NCBI GenBank assembly: GCA_047624005.1
Contig: JBLHPE010000020.1
Span: 1 to 32,918, forward strand
Origin: Ascidiaceihabitans sp047624005
GTDB taxonomy: Bacteria > Pseudomonadota > Alphaproteobacteria > Rhodobacterales > Rhodobacteraceae
Direction: 5' to 3'
Length of the DNA: 32,918 nt
Part shown: piece after piece, positions 15,864 to 24,352 of the stretch
Position numbering within the stretch: position 1 is the first letter of the stretch
Layout of the letters: each line of letters opens with the position of its first letter
The notes under the pieces: generated by a model
Told to the model about the DNA's origin: nothing
Databases searched by the model: none
What the model saw: the letters and a program-made list of their open reading frames with translations, nothing else
Program-made: the position numbers and the translations under genes

Positions 15864-16253
15864 ATGCGGTTTTTAGCTTTTACATTACTTTCGCTTATTC
15901 CTGCGTGTCAGGCGGATGAAACACTTCGTGCCTACGGGGCTGCGGATCGTATCTGGACATTGAGTGAAATCGACGGGCAGCCTTTTGCTGCAAGAGCGAC
16001 GCTTACTCTCTCTGAAGAAGGTGCCATTTCCGGCAAAGCGCCATGCAATGGGTATTCGGCTAGCATGACGGTTCCGTATCCTTGGTTTGAAGCGGGCCCA
16101 ATCCGGTCTACCAAAATGGCTTGCCCCGATTTGACCGCCGAAGCGCAATTCTTTGAAGCCCTAGGTGCCATGACCCTCTCAGAAGTATTGGGCGATGTAC
16201 TGATCCTCAGTACACCTGAGGGCCGTAAAATGGTGTTCAAAGTCGGCGACTAA
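15864..16253 (+). CDS. META-domain (HslJ-like) small secreted protein or lipoprotein
   Basis: A 129-residue exported protein. The N-terminus MRFLAFTLLSLIPAC is a short signal peptide with a lipobox-like end (I-P-A-Cys15), so it may be lipid-anchored. The rest matches the META/DUF306 domain: WTLSEIDGQPF near the start, then ATLTLSEEGAISGKAPCNGYSA (the conserved G-x-x-x-CN-x-Y/F block) and STKMACPD with a second cysteine. In E. coli, HslJ is an outer-membrane lipoprotein linked to heat and novobiocin resistance; the function here is unknown. AGGAA precedes ATG 15864. Its last 17 bases overlap the end of recO on the other strand. Confidence 0.83.
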   Translation: MRFLAFTLLSLIPACQADETLRAYGAADRIWTLSEIDGQPFAARATLTLSEEGAISGKAPCNGYSASMTVPYPWFEAGPIRSTKMACPDLTAEAQFFEALGAMTLSEVLGDVLILSTPEGRKMVFKVGD

Positions 16254-16962
16254 ACGCATCTAAAAAACGCGCGCGCGCCTCGGGCAACGGACGACCAGCT
16301 AAAGTCGCAGCCATATAGGATTGTAGAAAGTGACCAGTCGTTTTTAGTCCCTCAAACACTTCGGCATCCGGCCCAAGGCCGATACCACGTAAGACGTCCG
16401 GTAGCGGCAACATTCGATCCACCCAATCACCAGCTGCGTCACCTGACACTGCACGACCCGTCCTTGGTGAAACATAAATCAGATTGTCAGTCGCGCCAGA
16501 CACTGCACATTGGTCAAGCTGAAGTCCGAAACCCATTTCCTCCAATAACGCCAATTCCCATCGTAGATAAGCAAGCGGCCAGACATCTGGATGATCAAGT
16601 AAGTCCAACAATTGTTCTGTGCGTCTGTAAAGCGAAGGGTAGATTTCGCGTTCCGGCAAACAAAAACTCAGTAGACTGGTGACCGTATTTAGGCCTGCCA
16701 ACATTAGCCTATCAGACATCGCCGCAACAGTTCGACTGCGCAAAGGTTCAACTGTGTAGCTGCCAAGATGATCCTCAAGTCGGGCGCGCCATGCCACATC
16801 AAGTTGCGCACCAGGCTGCAAGATTGGACCCATTCTGCGTCCTGCCCCGCCACGCACGACACCAGCGTGGCGACCATGCGTTTCGGTAAACACTTCAATA
16901 ATAGCAGAGTTTTCGCCATGTCGCCGCACAGCCAATAATATGCCGGTGCCGCGCCATTCCAT
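16237..16962 (-). CDS. recO: DNA repair protein RecO
   Basis: Recombination mediator that works with RecF and RecR to load RecA onto SSB-coated single-stranded DNA. The 241 residues match the family. The N-terminal OB-fold reads MEWRGTGILLAVRRHGENSA then VRGGAGRRMGPILQPGAQLD, and YPSLYRRTEQLLDLL and LRWELALLEEMGFGLQLDQC lie in the helical part. The Zn-type cysteine cluster is reduced here (only C of QLDQCAVSG is evident). The gene starts 1 nt after the DUF1491 stop (TAGGATG), at the distal end of the lepB-rnc-era-DUF1491-recO run, and converges on the META-domain gene with a 17-bp overlap. Confidence 0.93.
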   Translation of the reverse strand: MEWRGTGILLAVRRHGENSAIIEVFTETHGRHAGVVRGGAGRRMGPILQPGAQLDVAWRARLEDHLGSYTVEPLRSRTVAAMSDRLMLAGLNTVTSLLSFCLPEREIYPSLYRRTEQLLDLLDHPDVWPLAYLRWELALLEEMGFGLQLDQCAVSGATDNLIYVSPRTGRAVSGDAAGDWVDRMLPLPDVLRGIGLGPDAEVFEGLKTTGHFLQSYMAATLAGRPLPEARARFLDAFSRRL

Positions 16963-16963
16963 C

Positions 16964-17293
16964 CTAGGTTAACCCGTCTTGATCCAGAAGATGACGTCCT
17001 TGGCGATCCTCAACCTCAATCACCCAAACATCTGGATCAAACCCACGTTGACGATCAATCGAGGCATCAACATCCACGTCCGACCCACTGGCCAATTCCG
17101 CCCAATTTCGCACGCCTGTCATTAAATCAAACGAGCGTTGGTATAGGACAGCCTTGCCGTCCAGTGTGCTTAGCTTTACCAAAACTGCGCCACCGGTGTC
17201 ATCACCGTGGGCCACGACAAACGCAGGAATATCAAACATTCGTAAACGGGTAAGATACGCGTCCACCCAAAACCTAGAAGTTAGCCTATTCAT
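16964..17293 (-). CDS. DUF1491 family protein
   Basis: A 109-residue protein of the alphaproteobacterial DUF1491 family, function unknown. The hallmark N-terminus RLTSRFWVDAYLTRL is followed by IPAFVVAHGDDTGGAVLVKL, LDGKAVLYQRSFD and the C-terminal DPDVWVIEVEDRQGRHLL. It is acidic and lacks signal or membrane segments. It sits between era (8-nt overlap with the era stop) and recO (1-nt gap), a conserved placement in this group, so it is presumably cotranslated with them. A small hydrolase or structural accessory role cannot be read from the sequence. Confidence 0.9.
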   Translation of the reverse strand: MNRLTSRFWVDAYLTRLRMFDIPAFVVAHGDDTGGAVLVKLSTLDGKAVLYQRSFDLMTGVRNWAELASGSDVDVDASIDRQRGFDPDVWVIEVEDRQGRHLLDQDGLT

Positions 17294-18194
17294 TACCGTC
17301 TTTGAAATTCAGACCCATTTCAGAATAACGCGCGGCTTCTTCCAGCCAGCCACTGCGCACTTTAACTTGCAGAAATAAGTGAACGCGACGGCCCAGAAAT
17401 TCTTCGAGTTCTTCGCGCGATGCCTTGGATACCGCTTTGATTGTCTCACCCTTGTGGCCAAGCAGAATACCTTTGTGACCATCGCGGACCACGTAGATCA
17501 CTTGGTCGATACGGGCAGACCCATCTTTACGTTCTTCCCAATTGTCTGTCTCGACAGTCAGTTGGTAAGGCAGCTCTTGATGCAAACGCAGCGTCAATTT
17601 TTCCCGGGTCATTTCAGCGGCAATCATGCGCATAGGCAGATCGGCGATCTGATCCTCGGGATAAAGCCAAGGGCCTTCAGGCACTTCTGCAGCAAGCCAC
17701 TTTCGCATCGTATCGACACCGTGGCCTTTTTCGGCAGAGATCAAAAACGTCTCAGTGAATGGAAAACGTTCGTTCAAATCTTTGGTCAGGCCCAAAAGTT
17801 TGGGTGCCTCAACGCGGTCGATCTTATTGACAGCCAACGCAACCTTGCGGTTTTCACCAATGGTGTTCAGCCCCTCAAGAATCCGTTCAACACCTTCAGT
17901 AATACCACGATTGGCCTCGACCAAAAGCACCACGACATCCGCGTCCGCTGCGCCACTCCAAGCGGCTGCAACCATCGCACGGTCCAATCGGCGGCGCGGG
18001 GCAAATAGACCGGGTGTATCTACAAACACGATCTGTGTTTCGCCCTCGATCGCAACACCGCGAATACGGGCGCGGGTGGTTTGAACCTTGTGGGTCACGA
18101 TAGAAACCTTCGCCCCAACCATACGGTTAAGCAAAGTTGACTTACCTGCATTCGGTTCGCCGATAAGGGCTACAAAGCCTGCGCGGGTGGTCAT
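17286..18194 (-). CDS. era: GTPase Era
   Basis: Essential GTPase that binds the 3' end of 16S rRNA and assists 30S maturation. It has 302 residues with all G motifs: G1 GEPNAGKST at 12-20, the switch region TTRARIRG, G3 DTPGLF, G4 NKID and G5 SAEKG. The C-terminal KH domain contains DQVIYVVRDGHKGILLGHKG and a late LFLQVKVRSGW. The ATG overlaps the rnc stop by four bases (ATGA), the usual rnc-era arrangement that ties RNase III processing to 30S assembly. DUF1491 begins within its last codons. Confidence 0.97.
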   Translation of the reverse strand: MTTRAGFVALIGEPNAGKSTLLNRMVGAKVSIVTHKVQTTRARIRGVAIEGETQIVFVDTPGLFAPRRRLDRAMVAAAWSGAADADVVVLLVEANRGITEGVERILEGLNTIGENRKVALAVNKIDRVEAPKLLGLTKDLNERFPFTETFLISAEKGHGVDTMRKWLAAEVPEGPWLYPEDQIADLPMRMIAAEMTREKLTLRLHQELPYQLTVETDNWEERKDGSARIDQVIYVVRDGHKGILLGHKGETIKAVSKASREELEEFLGRRVHLFLQVKVRSGWLEEAARYSEMGLNFKDGNE

Positions 18195-18877
18195 GTTGAA
18201 TTCTCCAATTCCGACAATAGCGCTTTGGCTGCTGCCTGTTCTGCTTGTCGTTTTGATCCTGCTGTCGCAACAGCCTCCGCTCCTGAATCAAGGCGGGCGG
18301 CAATCGTGAATACAGGGGCATGATCTGGCCCACTGCGGGCAGTCTCTATATATTTCGGCGGGTCCATGCGTCGTGCTTGCGCCCACTCTTGTAACGCAGT
18401 CTTTGGATCACGGGCATCATCTTCAACGCCCTCAATCCGAGTCTTCCAAAACCGTAGCACAAAATCACGGGCAACGTCATATCCTGTGTCTAAGTAAACG
18501 GCTGCAATCACTGCTTCCATCGCATCGCCTAAAAGAGCCTGCTTGCGGCGACCACCCGATATCATTTCGGATCGGCCAAGGCGTAATACTTCACCCAGCC
18601 CGATTTCACGTGCAACATCAGCGCAGGTTTCTTTGCGCACAAGTGCATTGAAACGTGGTGCCATCTGACCTTCCGCAGCTTCAGCGTCGGACAAATACAA
18701 AGCTTCTGACATCACCAGACCTAGTATCCGGTCCCCCAGAAACTCCATCCGCTGATTGTCGCTTCGTGTACTCGACGACATCGACGAGTGCGTAACAGCA
18801 CGCGACAGCAAAGCAGTGTCTTTGAACTTATGCCCAATGCGCACTTCGAAAGCTTTTAACTCCGCACCCAGTTTCAT
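18191..18877 (-). CDS. rnc: Ribonuclease III
   Basis: Double-strand-specific endoribonuclease processing rRNA precursors and other duplex RNAs. It has 228 residues. The signature NQRMEFLGDRILGLVMSEAL holds the catalytic Glu/Asp cluster, with ALLGDAMEAVIAAVYLD as the second acidic block. The C-terminal dsRBD includes KTALQEWAQARR and KRQAEQAAAKALLSEL. I chose ATG 18877 (MKLGAELKAF); GTG 18886 would add three residues. Coupled to era by ATGA and preceded by lepB at a 43-nt distance on the same strand. Confidence 0.96.
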   Translation of the reverse strand: MKLGAELKAFEVRIGHKFKDTALLSRAVTHSSMSSSTRSDNQRMEFLGDRILGLVMSEALYLSDAEAAEGQMAPRFNALVRKETCADVAREIGLGEVLRLGRSEMISGGRRKQALLGDAMEAVIAAVYLDTGYDVARDFVLRFWKTRIEGVEDDARDPKTALQEWAQARRMDPPKYIETARSGPDHAPVFTIAARLDSGAEAVATAGSKRQAEQAAAKALLSELENST

Positions 18878-18920
18878 CCGATCCACCGCAAAGATTTCTT
18901 TGTATGCGTGCTAGGTTCTA

Positions 18921-19757
18921 TCAATTGACGCCCTTAAAGAAGCGGTCACTGCGCCAAGTCCAGAAGTACAACATTGAACGGCCCGCTGACGAGAACATGA
19001 TGCGATCTGCACGGCCAATCAGGTTCTCATATGGTACAAAGCCAACGCCGCCACCCAATTGGGCAAACCGACTGTCAGTTGAATTGTCACGGTTGTCACC
19101 CATGAAGAAAAAATGCGCTTCGGGAACTAGAAAAACACGCGTGTTGTCTTGCCCCTGATTGGCGATATTTAGCACGACATGTTGTGACCCATCAGGAAAA
19201 GTTTCGGTCCAACGTGATTTTTCGCAAACTGCGCCTTCACCAACTGGCCCGTTTTCACACCTTGGTTCCAAACGATGTGGACCCTGCGCTGTTTTCACCT
19301 CAGTGAATGTGCCGGCAGGTGTTTGTGGAACGGCTATATCATTCAAATGCAAAATGCCGTCTTTGACCTGAACCTTATCACCCGGAAGTCCAACAAGACG
19401 TTTGATATAGTCAGTGCCGTTTACAGGGTGACGGAAGACGACAACATCGCCACGCTCTGGGTCACCGGCCCAGAAACGACCATTGTCGCCGTCAAATGCA
19501 CCACATAATTTCTGTGCATCTAAATTAACGCCGAAGCGTGCAATCCGAATGCTAGGACAAGACGCGTAAGAATAACCATACGCCATTTTGTTCACGAACA
19601 AGAAATCACCGATCAAAAGTGTTTCTTTCATCGACCCTGACGGAATCCAAAAGGGTTGAAAAAACAACGTACGGAAAATACCTGCGATCAACAGGGCGTA
19701 AACCACCGTTTTGATCGACTCGATGATCGGATTGCCTTCTTTTTCAGCCTTAGCCAT
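18921..19757 (-). CDS. lepB: Signal peptidase I
   Basis: Inner-membrane serine protease that removes signal peptides from exported proteins. It has 278 residues. A hydrophobic anchor lies at about 14-32 (IKTVVYALLIAGIFRTLFF). The nucleophile is Ser42 in IPSGSMKETLLIGD, the general-base Lys is in DYIKRLVGLPGD, and box E is GDNRDNSTDSR. An insert with cysteines (GAFDGDN..., PRCENGPVGEGAVC) is typical of the alphaproteobacterial enzyme. I chose ATG 19757 (MAKAEKEGN) with AGGGA about 10 nt upstream; the longer frame from 19838 would overlap acpS. It stands between acpS and rnc in a minus-strand operon. Confidence 0.95.
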   Translation of the reverse strand: MAKAEKEGNPIIESIKTVVYALLIAGIFRTLFFQPFWIPSGSMKETLLIGDFLFVNKMAYGYSYASCPSIRIARFGVNLDAQKLCGAFDGDNGRFWAGDPERGDVVVFRHPVNGTDYIKRLVGLPGDKVQVKDGILHLNDIAVPQTPAGTFTEVKTAQGPHRLEPRCENGPVGEGAVCEKSRWTETFPDGSQHVVLNIANQGQDNTRVFLVPEAHFFFMGDNRDNSTDSRFAQLGGGVGFVPYENLIGRADRIMFSSAGRSMLYFWTWRSDRFFKGVN

Positions 19758-19815
19758 CTTGCGGTATTCCCTGCTCGGTTTGTTGAAGGTTACATGCGAC
19801 CCCAACGCTGCCAAG

Positions 19816-20217
19816 TCAAGCGATGGGGCGTGCTTCAATCACCACAAATGCTTGAGCCCAAGGATGATCATCCGTCAAAGTGACGTGAATGATGGCTTCA
19901 TGCCCTTTTGGCGTCATATTTTCCAACCGTTCAGCAGCCCACCCGGTGACGGCCATAACCGGCTGACCAGTCTCTAGATTGCTGACCGCCATGTCGCGCC
20001 AGGCGATTCCCATACGTAAACCAGTGCCCAAAGCCTTGGAACACGCTTCTTTTGCCGCCCATCTTTTTGCATAGGTTCCAGCAACATCTTTACGCCGCTC
20101 GGCTTTGGCCTGTTCGGTGTCTGTAAAAACCCTATTGCGGAACCGATCACCAAAACGATCAAGCGTACCCTGAATACGCTCGATGTTGGCTAAATCTGTT
20201 CCAATGCCAAGAATCAC
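19816..20217 (-). CDS. acpS: Holo-acyl-carrier-protein synthase
   Basis: Transfers 4'-phosphopantetheine from CoA to the serine of acyl carrier protein. It has 133 residues with the family signatures GIGTDLANIERI (metal-binding Asp8) at the N-terminus and RWAAKEACSKALGTGL (Glu metal ligand) in the middle. It starts with GTG at 20217, overlapping the pdxJ stop as GTGA, and is followed 58 nt later by lepB. The pdxJ-acpS-lepB-rnc-era order is the common proteobacterial arrangement, so the genes are probably cotranscribed. Confidence 0.95.
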   Translation of the reverse strand: MILGIGTDLANIERIQGTLDRFGDRFRNRVFTDTEQAKAERRKDVAGTYAKRWAAKEACSKALGTGLRMGIAWRDMAVSNLETGQPVMAVTGWAAERLENMTPKGHEAIIHVTLTDDHPWAQAFVVIEARPIA

Positions 20218-20963
20218 GCGCGAGCCTCGTCCATAAGGCGACGCATTTCTGCCATTGCGGGCTGCAGCCCAAGAAAGATTGCCTCACCTATCAGGAAATG
20301 GCCGATGTTTAGCTCCATCACCTCCGGAAAAACGGCGACGGGCTGAACTGTTTCGTACGTAAGACCGTGTCCGATATGGACTTCCAAGCCCAGTGAATGG
20401 GCGAATGTGCTCATCTGTCGCAACGTTTCCAATTCACGGTCACGTTCGTCAAATCTGCCTTCGTGATGGGCATCGCAATAAGCTCCAGAATGCAACTCAA
20501 TCACTTGTGCCCCAATCCGGTGTGCCGCTTCAACTTGCCGCTGGTCCGCACCAATGAAGAGCGACACACGGCAGCCAGCATCACGCAGTGGCGCAATGAA
20601 ATGGGCCAAATTGTTTTCCTCACGTGCGACGTTTAGGCCGCCCTCCGTGGTGCGTTCTTCGCGCTTTTCAGGAACAAGGCAAACCGCGTGCGGCTTGTGA
20701 CGCAGCGCAATCTTCTGCATCTCATCTGTTGCCGCCATCTCGAAATTTAGGGGAACAGTCAGGATTTCCATCAGTCCATCAATATCAGCGTCCGATATAT
20801 GGCGACGATCTTCACGCAGATGTGCAGTGATACCGTCAGCGCCTGCGTCTTGAGCAATCTTTGCAGCACGTAGTGGATCAGGCGTGTCGCCACCCCGAGC
20901 GTTGCGTACAGTCGCAACGTGGTCGATATTTACGCCAAGCCGCAATTTGCTAAATGTAGTCAT
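20214..20963 (-). CDS. pdxJ: Pyridoxine 5'-phosphate synthase
   Basis: Last step of the DXP-dependent vitamin B6 route: condenses 3-amino-2-oxopropyl phosphate with deoxyxylulose 5-phosphate to pyridoxine 5'-phosphate. TIM-barrel enzyme of 249 residues. Clear blocks are LGVNIDHVATVRNARGG at the N-terminus (conserved His), GITAHLREDRRHI, NFEMAATDEM, CLVPEKREERTTEGGL, SLFIGADQRQ, ELHSGAY and HIGHGLTYETV, ending in NIGHFLIGEAIFLGL. I chose ATG 20963 with GAGGG 7 nt upstream; ATG 20975 and the frame start at 21050 are less likely. It is coupled to acpS by GTGA. Confidence 0.95.
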   Translation of the reverse strand: MTTFSKLRLGVNIDHVATVRNARGGDTPDPLRAAKIAQDAGADGITAHLREDRRHISDADIDGLMEILTVPLNFEMAATDEMQKIALRHKPHAVCLVPEKREERTTEGGLNVAREENNLAHFIAPLRDAGCRVSLFIGADQRQVEAAHRIGAQVIELHSGAYCDAHHEGRFDERDRELETLRQMSTFAHSLGLEVHIGHGLTYETVQPVAVFPEVMELNIGHFLIGEAIFLGLQPAMAEMRRLMDEARA

Positions 20964-21058
20964 ATCATCCCTCATGGTTTTGACTGAGCCTCTGCCAACA
21001 CAGATACAATTGGGGCGGAATATTAGTACACCAGAGAATTGTATTAACACGCTTTATC

Positions 21059-21745
21059 TTAGTCTTTTAACGAAGCGTTGTCCTCTGCATTGCGTTTGGA
21101 TTCCGCTTTCGCAGCCGCTTTGGCTTTTAGAGCCTCAAACTTTGCTTTTATTACGCCTTTGCGCCGATGTTGGTAGGCCCGGATCAAGGGAACACTAATG
21201 TAATAGCAAATCATGCCAACGACGATCCCGGGTATAATACCACCGATCATATAGGGGTAGAAAATCTCCGAATAGAAAACTGAAATACCATGCCAGTCGG
21301 TTTCACGACCCATCCACACAGCTTTAAGATTATACCACAAATCCCAACCGGCATCCGCAAACTTCCCCCCGAAGGAGCGATGCGCATCCGCTTCCATTTC
21401 GGTCCCAAGCAGCCAATGTCCCGATTGCAACGAAGCAACAGCAATCGGCACGTACGTCAGCGGATTGCCAAAGAACGTCCCCATCAACGAGGCCAACATG
21501 TTTCCACGCATCACCTTTGCCAAGAAGATCGCGATAAAAAAGTGCATTGTATAAAACGGGGTGAATGCTGCAAAAACACCTGCCCAAATCCCACGCGCGA
21601 TACGTTCCGGGCTATCTGGCAGGCGGCGAAGGCGATGACGCACATAGTGAAAGGCACGCGCCCACCCACCACGTGGCCAAAGAAATTCGACCACGGCACG
21701 CAGGTAAGATTTTGGATCGCGGCGTTTGAAAATCACCGGTGGCAT
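21059..21745 (-). CDS. DUF2062 domain membrane protein
   Basis: A 228-residue membrane protein of the DUF2062 family, function unknown. The family core is seen in PERIARGIWAGVFAAFTPF, HFFIAIFLAKVMRGN and MGTFFGNPLTYVPIA (a conserved GNPxT block), with a further C-terminal membrane segment (MIGGIIPGIVVGMICYYI). The end is a basic-to-mixed charged Ala/Lys-rich tail (KAKFEALKAKAAAKAESKR). It lies between rsh, 10 nt upstream, and pdxJ, about 95 nt downstream of it, all on the minus strand. A link to the stringent response is suggested only by position. Confidence 0.9.
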   Translation of the reverse strand: MPPVIFKRRDPKSYLRAVVEFLWPRGGWARAFHYVRHRLRRLPDSPERIARGIWAGVFAAFTPFYTMHFFIAIFLAKVMRGNMLASLMGTFFGNPLTYVPIAVASLQSGHWLLGTEMEADAHRSFGGKFADAGWDLWYNLKAVWMGRETDWHGISVFYSEIFYPYMIGGIIPGIVVGMICYYISVPLIRAYQHRRKGVIKAKFEALKAKAAAKAESKRNAEDNASLKD

Positions 21746-21755
21746 CCTTTGTAGG

Positions 21756-23897
21756 TCAACCCGATTTGGCCATATCAGTATCGGACCGTTCTATATTTCT
21801 ATATCGCTCGATTGCAGCGACGTCGTTCTGGGCACTTAGCGCACCCATCAGTGTATGCAAATGTTGTACATCCCGTAAATCCACATAGATCAGAAGCAGA
21901 AAAAAATCTGGCTTCTTATCCACAAAGTGTAGGTCAGAGATATTGGCTCCGGACTCACCTATTAAGGTGCACACCCGACCTAAAACACCAGAACCATTGC
22001 CAATCGTCATACGCACCGTCGCAGTGTATTCAGCAGCGTGTGCTCCATCATGCCAATGCAGATCCAACCACTGGTCCAGCCGATCCTCGAAGGTGATCAA
22101 GCGTTCACAATCGATAGTATGCACAACAACACCACGACCACGCATACTTATGCCCATGATCCGTTCGCCCGGAAGCGGTTGGCAGCAATTGGCACGCTCA
22201 AACGATTGTCCCACTTCCAGACCTATAACAGCCCGGCTGGCGTCTACGGCTGCACCCTCTTGCGCAGTTAATTCGGGGTAAATGGCTTGAACAACTTCAC
22301 GGCTTGTCAATTCAGCGCTGCCCAAGCGGGCCAGTACTTCGTCGGCTTCGTTCAATCGCAAGACTTTAGCTGCTGCATCCAATGCCTTGTCCGTCGCCTT
22401 TTTACCTATGTGTTCAAAAGCTGCGCGTGCAAGTTCGCGTCCTAATTTGATGAACCGATCCCGATCTGCTTCCCGCAGTGACCTGCGAATAGCTGACTTA
22501 GCCTTACCCGTCGTGGCAATTTCTAACCAGGTCGTTTGTGGAGACTGGCCCTCTGCAGTGATAATCTCGACCGATTGGCCATTCTTCACACGCGTCCAAA
22601 GTGGCACGCGCATGCCATCAACTTTTGCACCGACGCATGCATTGCCAATCCGCGTATGGATTGCATAGGCAAAATCAATTGGCGTGGCACCACGTGGCAG
22701 CTTAATAACCTCACCTTTTGGGGTGAAGCAAAACACCTGATCCGAATACATCTCTAGTTTGACGGCTTCTAGGAAATCCTCGTGATCGTCCTCCCCATCA
22801 AATTGTTCCGTCAGTTGTGAAATCCATTTTGCTGGATCTACAGCAAAGGGGTTTTGTGATCGGATGCCGTCTTTATAAGACCAATGGGCCGCAACACCTG
22901 TTTCGGCAACGTCATGCATCTGCCGCGTGCGAATTTGAACTTCGACGCGCTTGCCATCACGTCCTGAAACAGTTGTGTGAATAGACCGGTAGCCGTTGGT
23001 TTTAGGTTGGCTGATATAGTCCTTAAACCGACCGGGAACTGCGCTCCATCGCTGATGAATCGCGCCCAAAGTCCGGTAACTGTCTTCTTCGCTGTGGGTA
23101 ATGATGCGAAATCCATAAATATCGCTAAGGCGACTAAAGGACTGATCCTTTTCCTGCATTTTGCGCCAAACAGAAAATGGCTTTTTGGCCCGACCAATCA
23201 CTTCCGCATCAATATTCGCTTTTTCCAGTTCAAGACGCATGTCACCCGTAATCCGTTCGATCACATCGCCCGTCTCGCGCTGCATTGTCACAAACCGACG
23301 CATAATGCTTGAACGGCCCTCAGGATTGAGAACACGGAAGGCCAAGTCTTCCAGTTCCTCCCGCATCCACTGCATACCCATACGGCCGGCGAGAGGTGCA
23401 AAGATATCCATCGTTTCACGCGCTTTTTGAACCTGCTTTTCAGGGCGCATAGATTTGATGGTCCGCATATTGTGCAAGCGGTCAGCAAGTTTGACCAAAA
23501 TCACACGCATGTCTTTGGACATCGCCATAAACAGTTTGCGGAAGTTTTCGGCTTGTTTGGTTTCAGAGCTATTGAGTTGAAGGTTGGTTAGCTTAGTGAC
23601 ACCATCGACAAGCTTGGCAATGTCTTCGCCAAACAACTCGGACACAGAAACGTAAGACGCGTTGGTGTCTTCGATGGTATCGTGCAAAAGCGCTGTGATT
23701 AGGGTCGCATCATCCAATTGTTGCTCTGTCAAAATAGCCGCAACAGCAACTGGATGGCTAAAGTATGGTTCGCCAGAATGACGGAATTGTCCGTCATGCA
23801 TCGCAGCGCCGTAGTCATAGGCATCGCGAATTAGGGCTTCATTCGTTTTGGGGTTGTAGTTGCGGACCAGCGCGATCAGATTGTCGGCAGTTATCAT
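21756..23897 (-). CDS. rsh: Bifunctional (p)ppGpp synthetase/hydrolase (RSH family)
   Basis: The single long RelA/SpoT homologue typical of alphaproteobacteria, 713 residues, making and degrading the alarmone (p)ppGpp. The hydrolase HD domain has YFSHPVAVAAIL and LLHDTIEDT with VKLADRLHNMRT, so hydrolase residues are present. The synthetase domain has YGFRIITHS, the RFKDYISQPKTNGYRSIHTT block and RVEVQIRT. The TGS domain starts at VFCFTPKGEVIKLPRGATP, and an ACT domain closes the protein (RVCTLIGESGANISDLHFV). The gene follows rpoZ by 26 nt, the usual order; omega is part of the ppGpp-binding site of RNA polymerase in proteobacteria. It is also named relA or spoT. Confidence 0.96.
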   Translation of the reverse strand: MITADNLIALVRNYNPKTNEALIRDAYDYGAAMHDGQFRHSGEPYFSHPVAVAAILTEQQLDDATLITALLHDTIEDTNASYVSVSELFGEDIAKLVDGVTKLTNLQLNSSETKQAENFRKLFMAMSKDMRVILVKLADRLHNMRTIKSMRPEKQVQKARETMDIFAPLAGRMGMQWMREELEDLAFRVLNPEGRSSIMRRFVTMQRETGDVIERITGDMRLELEKANIDAEVIGRAKKPFSVWRKMQEKDQSFSRLSDIYGFRIITHSEEDSYRTLGAIHQRWSAVPGRFKDYISQPKTNGYRSIHTTVSGRDGKRVEVQIRTRQMHDVAETGVAAHWSYKDGIRSQNPFAVDPAKWISQLTEQFDGEDDHEDFLEAVKLEMYSDQVFCFTPKGEVIKLPRGATPIDFAYAIHTRIGNACVGAKVDGMRVPLWTRVKNGQSVEIITAEGQSPQTTWLEIATTGKAKSAIRRSLREADRDRFIKLGRELARAAFEHIGKKATDKALDAAAKVLRLNEADEVLARLGSAELTSREVVQAIYPELTAQEGAAVDASRAVIGLEVGQSFERANCCQPLPGERIMGISMRGRGVVVHTIDCERLITFEDRLDQWLDLHWHDGAHAAEYTATVRMTIGNGSGVLGRVCTLIGESGANISDLHFVDKKPDFFLLLIYVDLRDVQHLHTLMGALSAQNDVAAIERYRNIERSDTDMAKSG

Positions 23898-23923
23898 TTG
23901 GTCCGCATCCTAGCGTTTGTGCG

Positions 23924-24277
23924 TTAGCTTTGGCCTTGTGCAGCCATCAACTGACGAAGCAACATTTCTTCGTTCATGCTGTCTTCTTCAGGTTTATCCT
24001 GCTCAGCACCCATCAACAAAGCCATCGCATCTTCTTCGGCCTCATCGACCTCGATCTGCGTTTGGTTGCTTTCGATCATGCGTTCACGCAAATCATCAGC
24101 GCTTTGTGTTTCTTCTGCAATTTCGCGCAGAGACACAACTGGGTTTTTATCATTGTCACGATCGACAGTGATTGCTGATCCCGCGGAAATCTCACGCGCA
24201 CGGTGGGATGCAAGCATAACCAAGTCGAAACGGTTAGGAACTTTGTCTACACAGTCTTCTACGGTAACGCGGGCCAT
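23924..24277 (-). CDS. rpoZ: RNA polymerase omega subunit
   Basis: Small RNA polymerase subunit that stabilises beta-prime and contributes to ppGpp binding. It has 117 residues. The conserved core is ARVTVEDCVDKVPNRFDLV, MLASHRAREI and the segment KNPVVSLREIAEET. The C-terminal half is an acidic extension (VDEAEEDAMALLMG...) as in other alphaproteobacteria. ATG 24277 is preferred; a TTG two codons upstream is not needed. It immediately precedes rsh, and folK lies upstream on the same strand, 75 nt away. Confidence 0.95.
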   Translation of the reverse strand: MARVTVEDCVDKVPNRFDLVMLASHRAREISAGSAITVDRDNDKNPVVSLREIAEETQSADDLRERMIESNQTQIEVDEAEEDAMALLMGAEQDKPEEDSMNEEMLLRQLMAAQGQS

Positions 24278-24352
24278 CGCCAAGCTCCAGAATCTAGTAT
24301 TGTTGAAAGCTGGTATTTATTGCCCTTTGCCTAGATTTACAAGCGCCTATTG

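Noticed and set aside
17379..18008. 209-codon open frame on the plus strand opposite era
   Set aside because: It is fully antisense to a well-supported GTPase gene, has no ribosome site, and its translation is rich in Phe/His/Arg without domain-like blocks. It reflects codon bias of the real gene.
19758..19838. 27-codon N-terminal extension of lepB
   Set aside because: It overlaps acpS, and the internal ATG 19757 has a ribosome site and gives a normal cytoplasmic N-tail before the anchor.
21290..21754. 154-codon frame opposite the DUF2062 gene
   Set aside because: Antisense to a conserved membrane-protein gene; no ribosome site and no recognisable domain.
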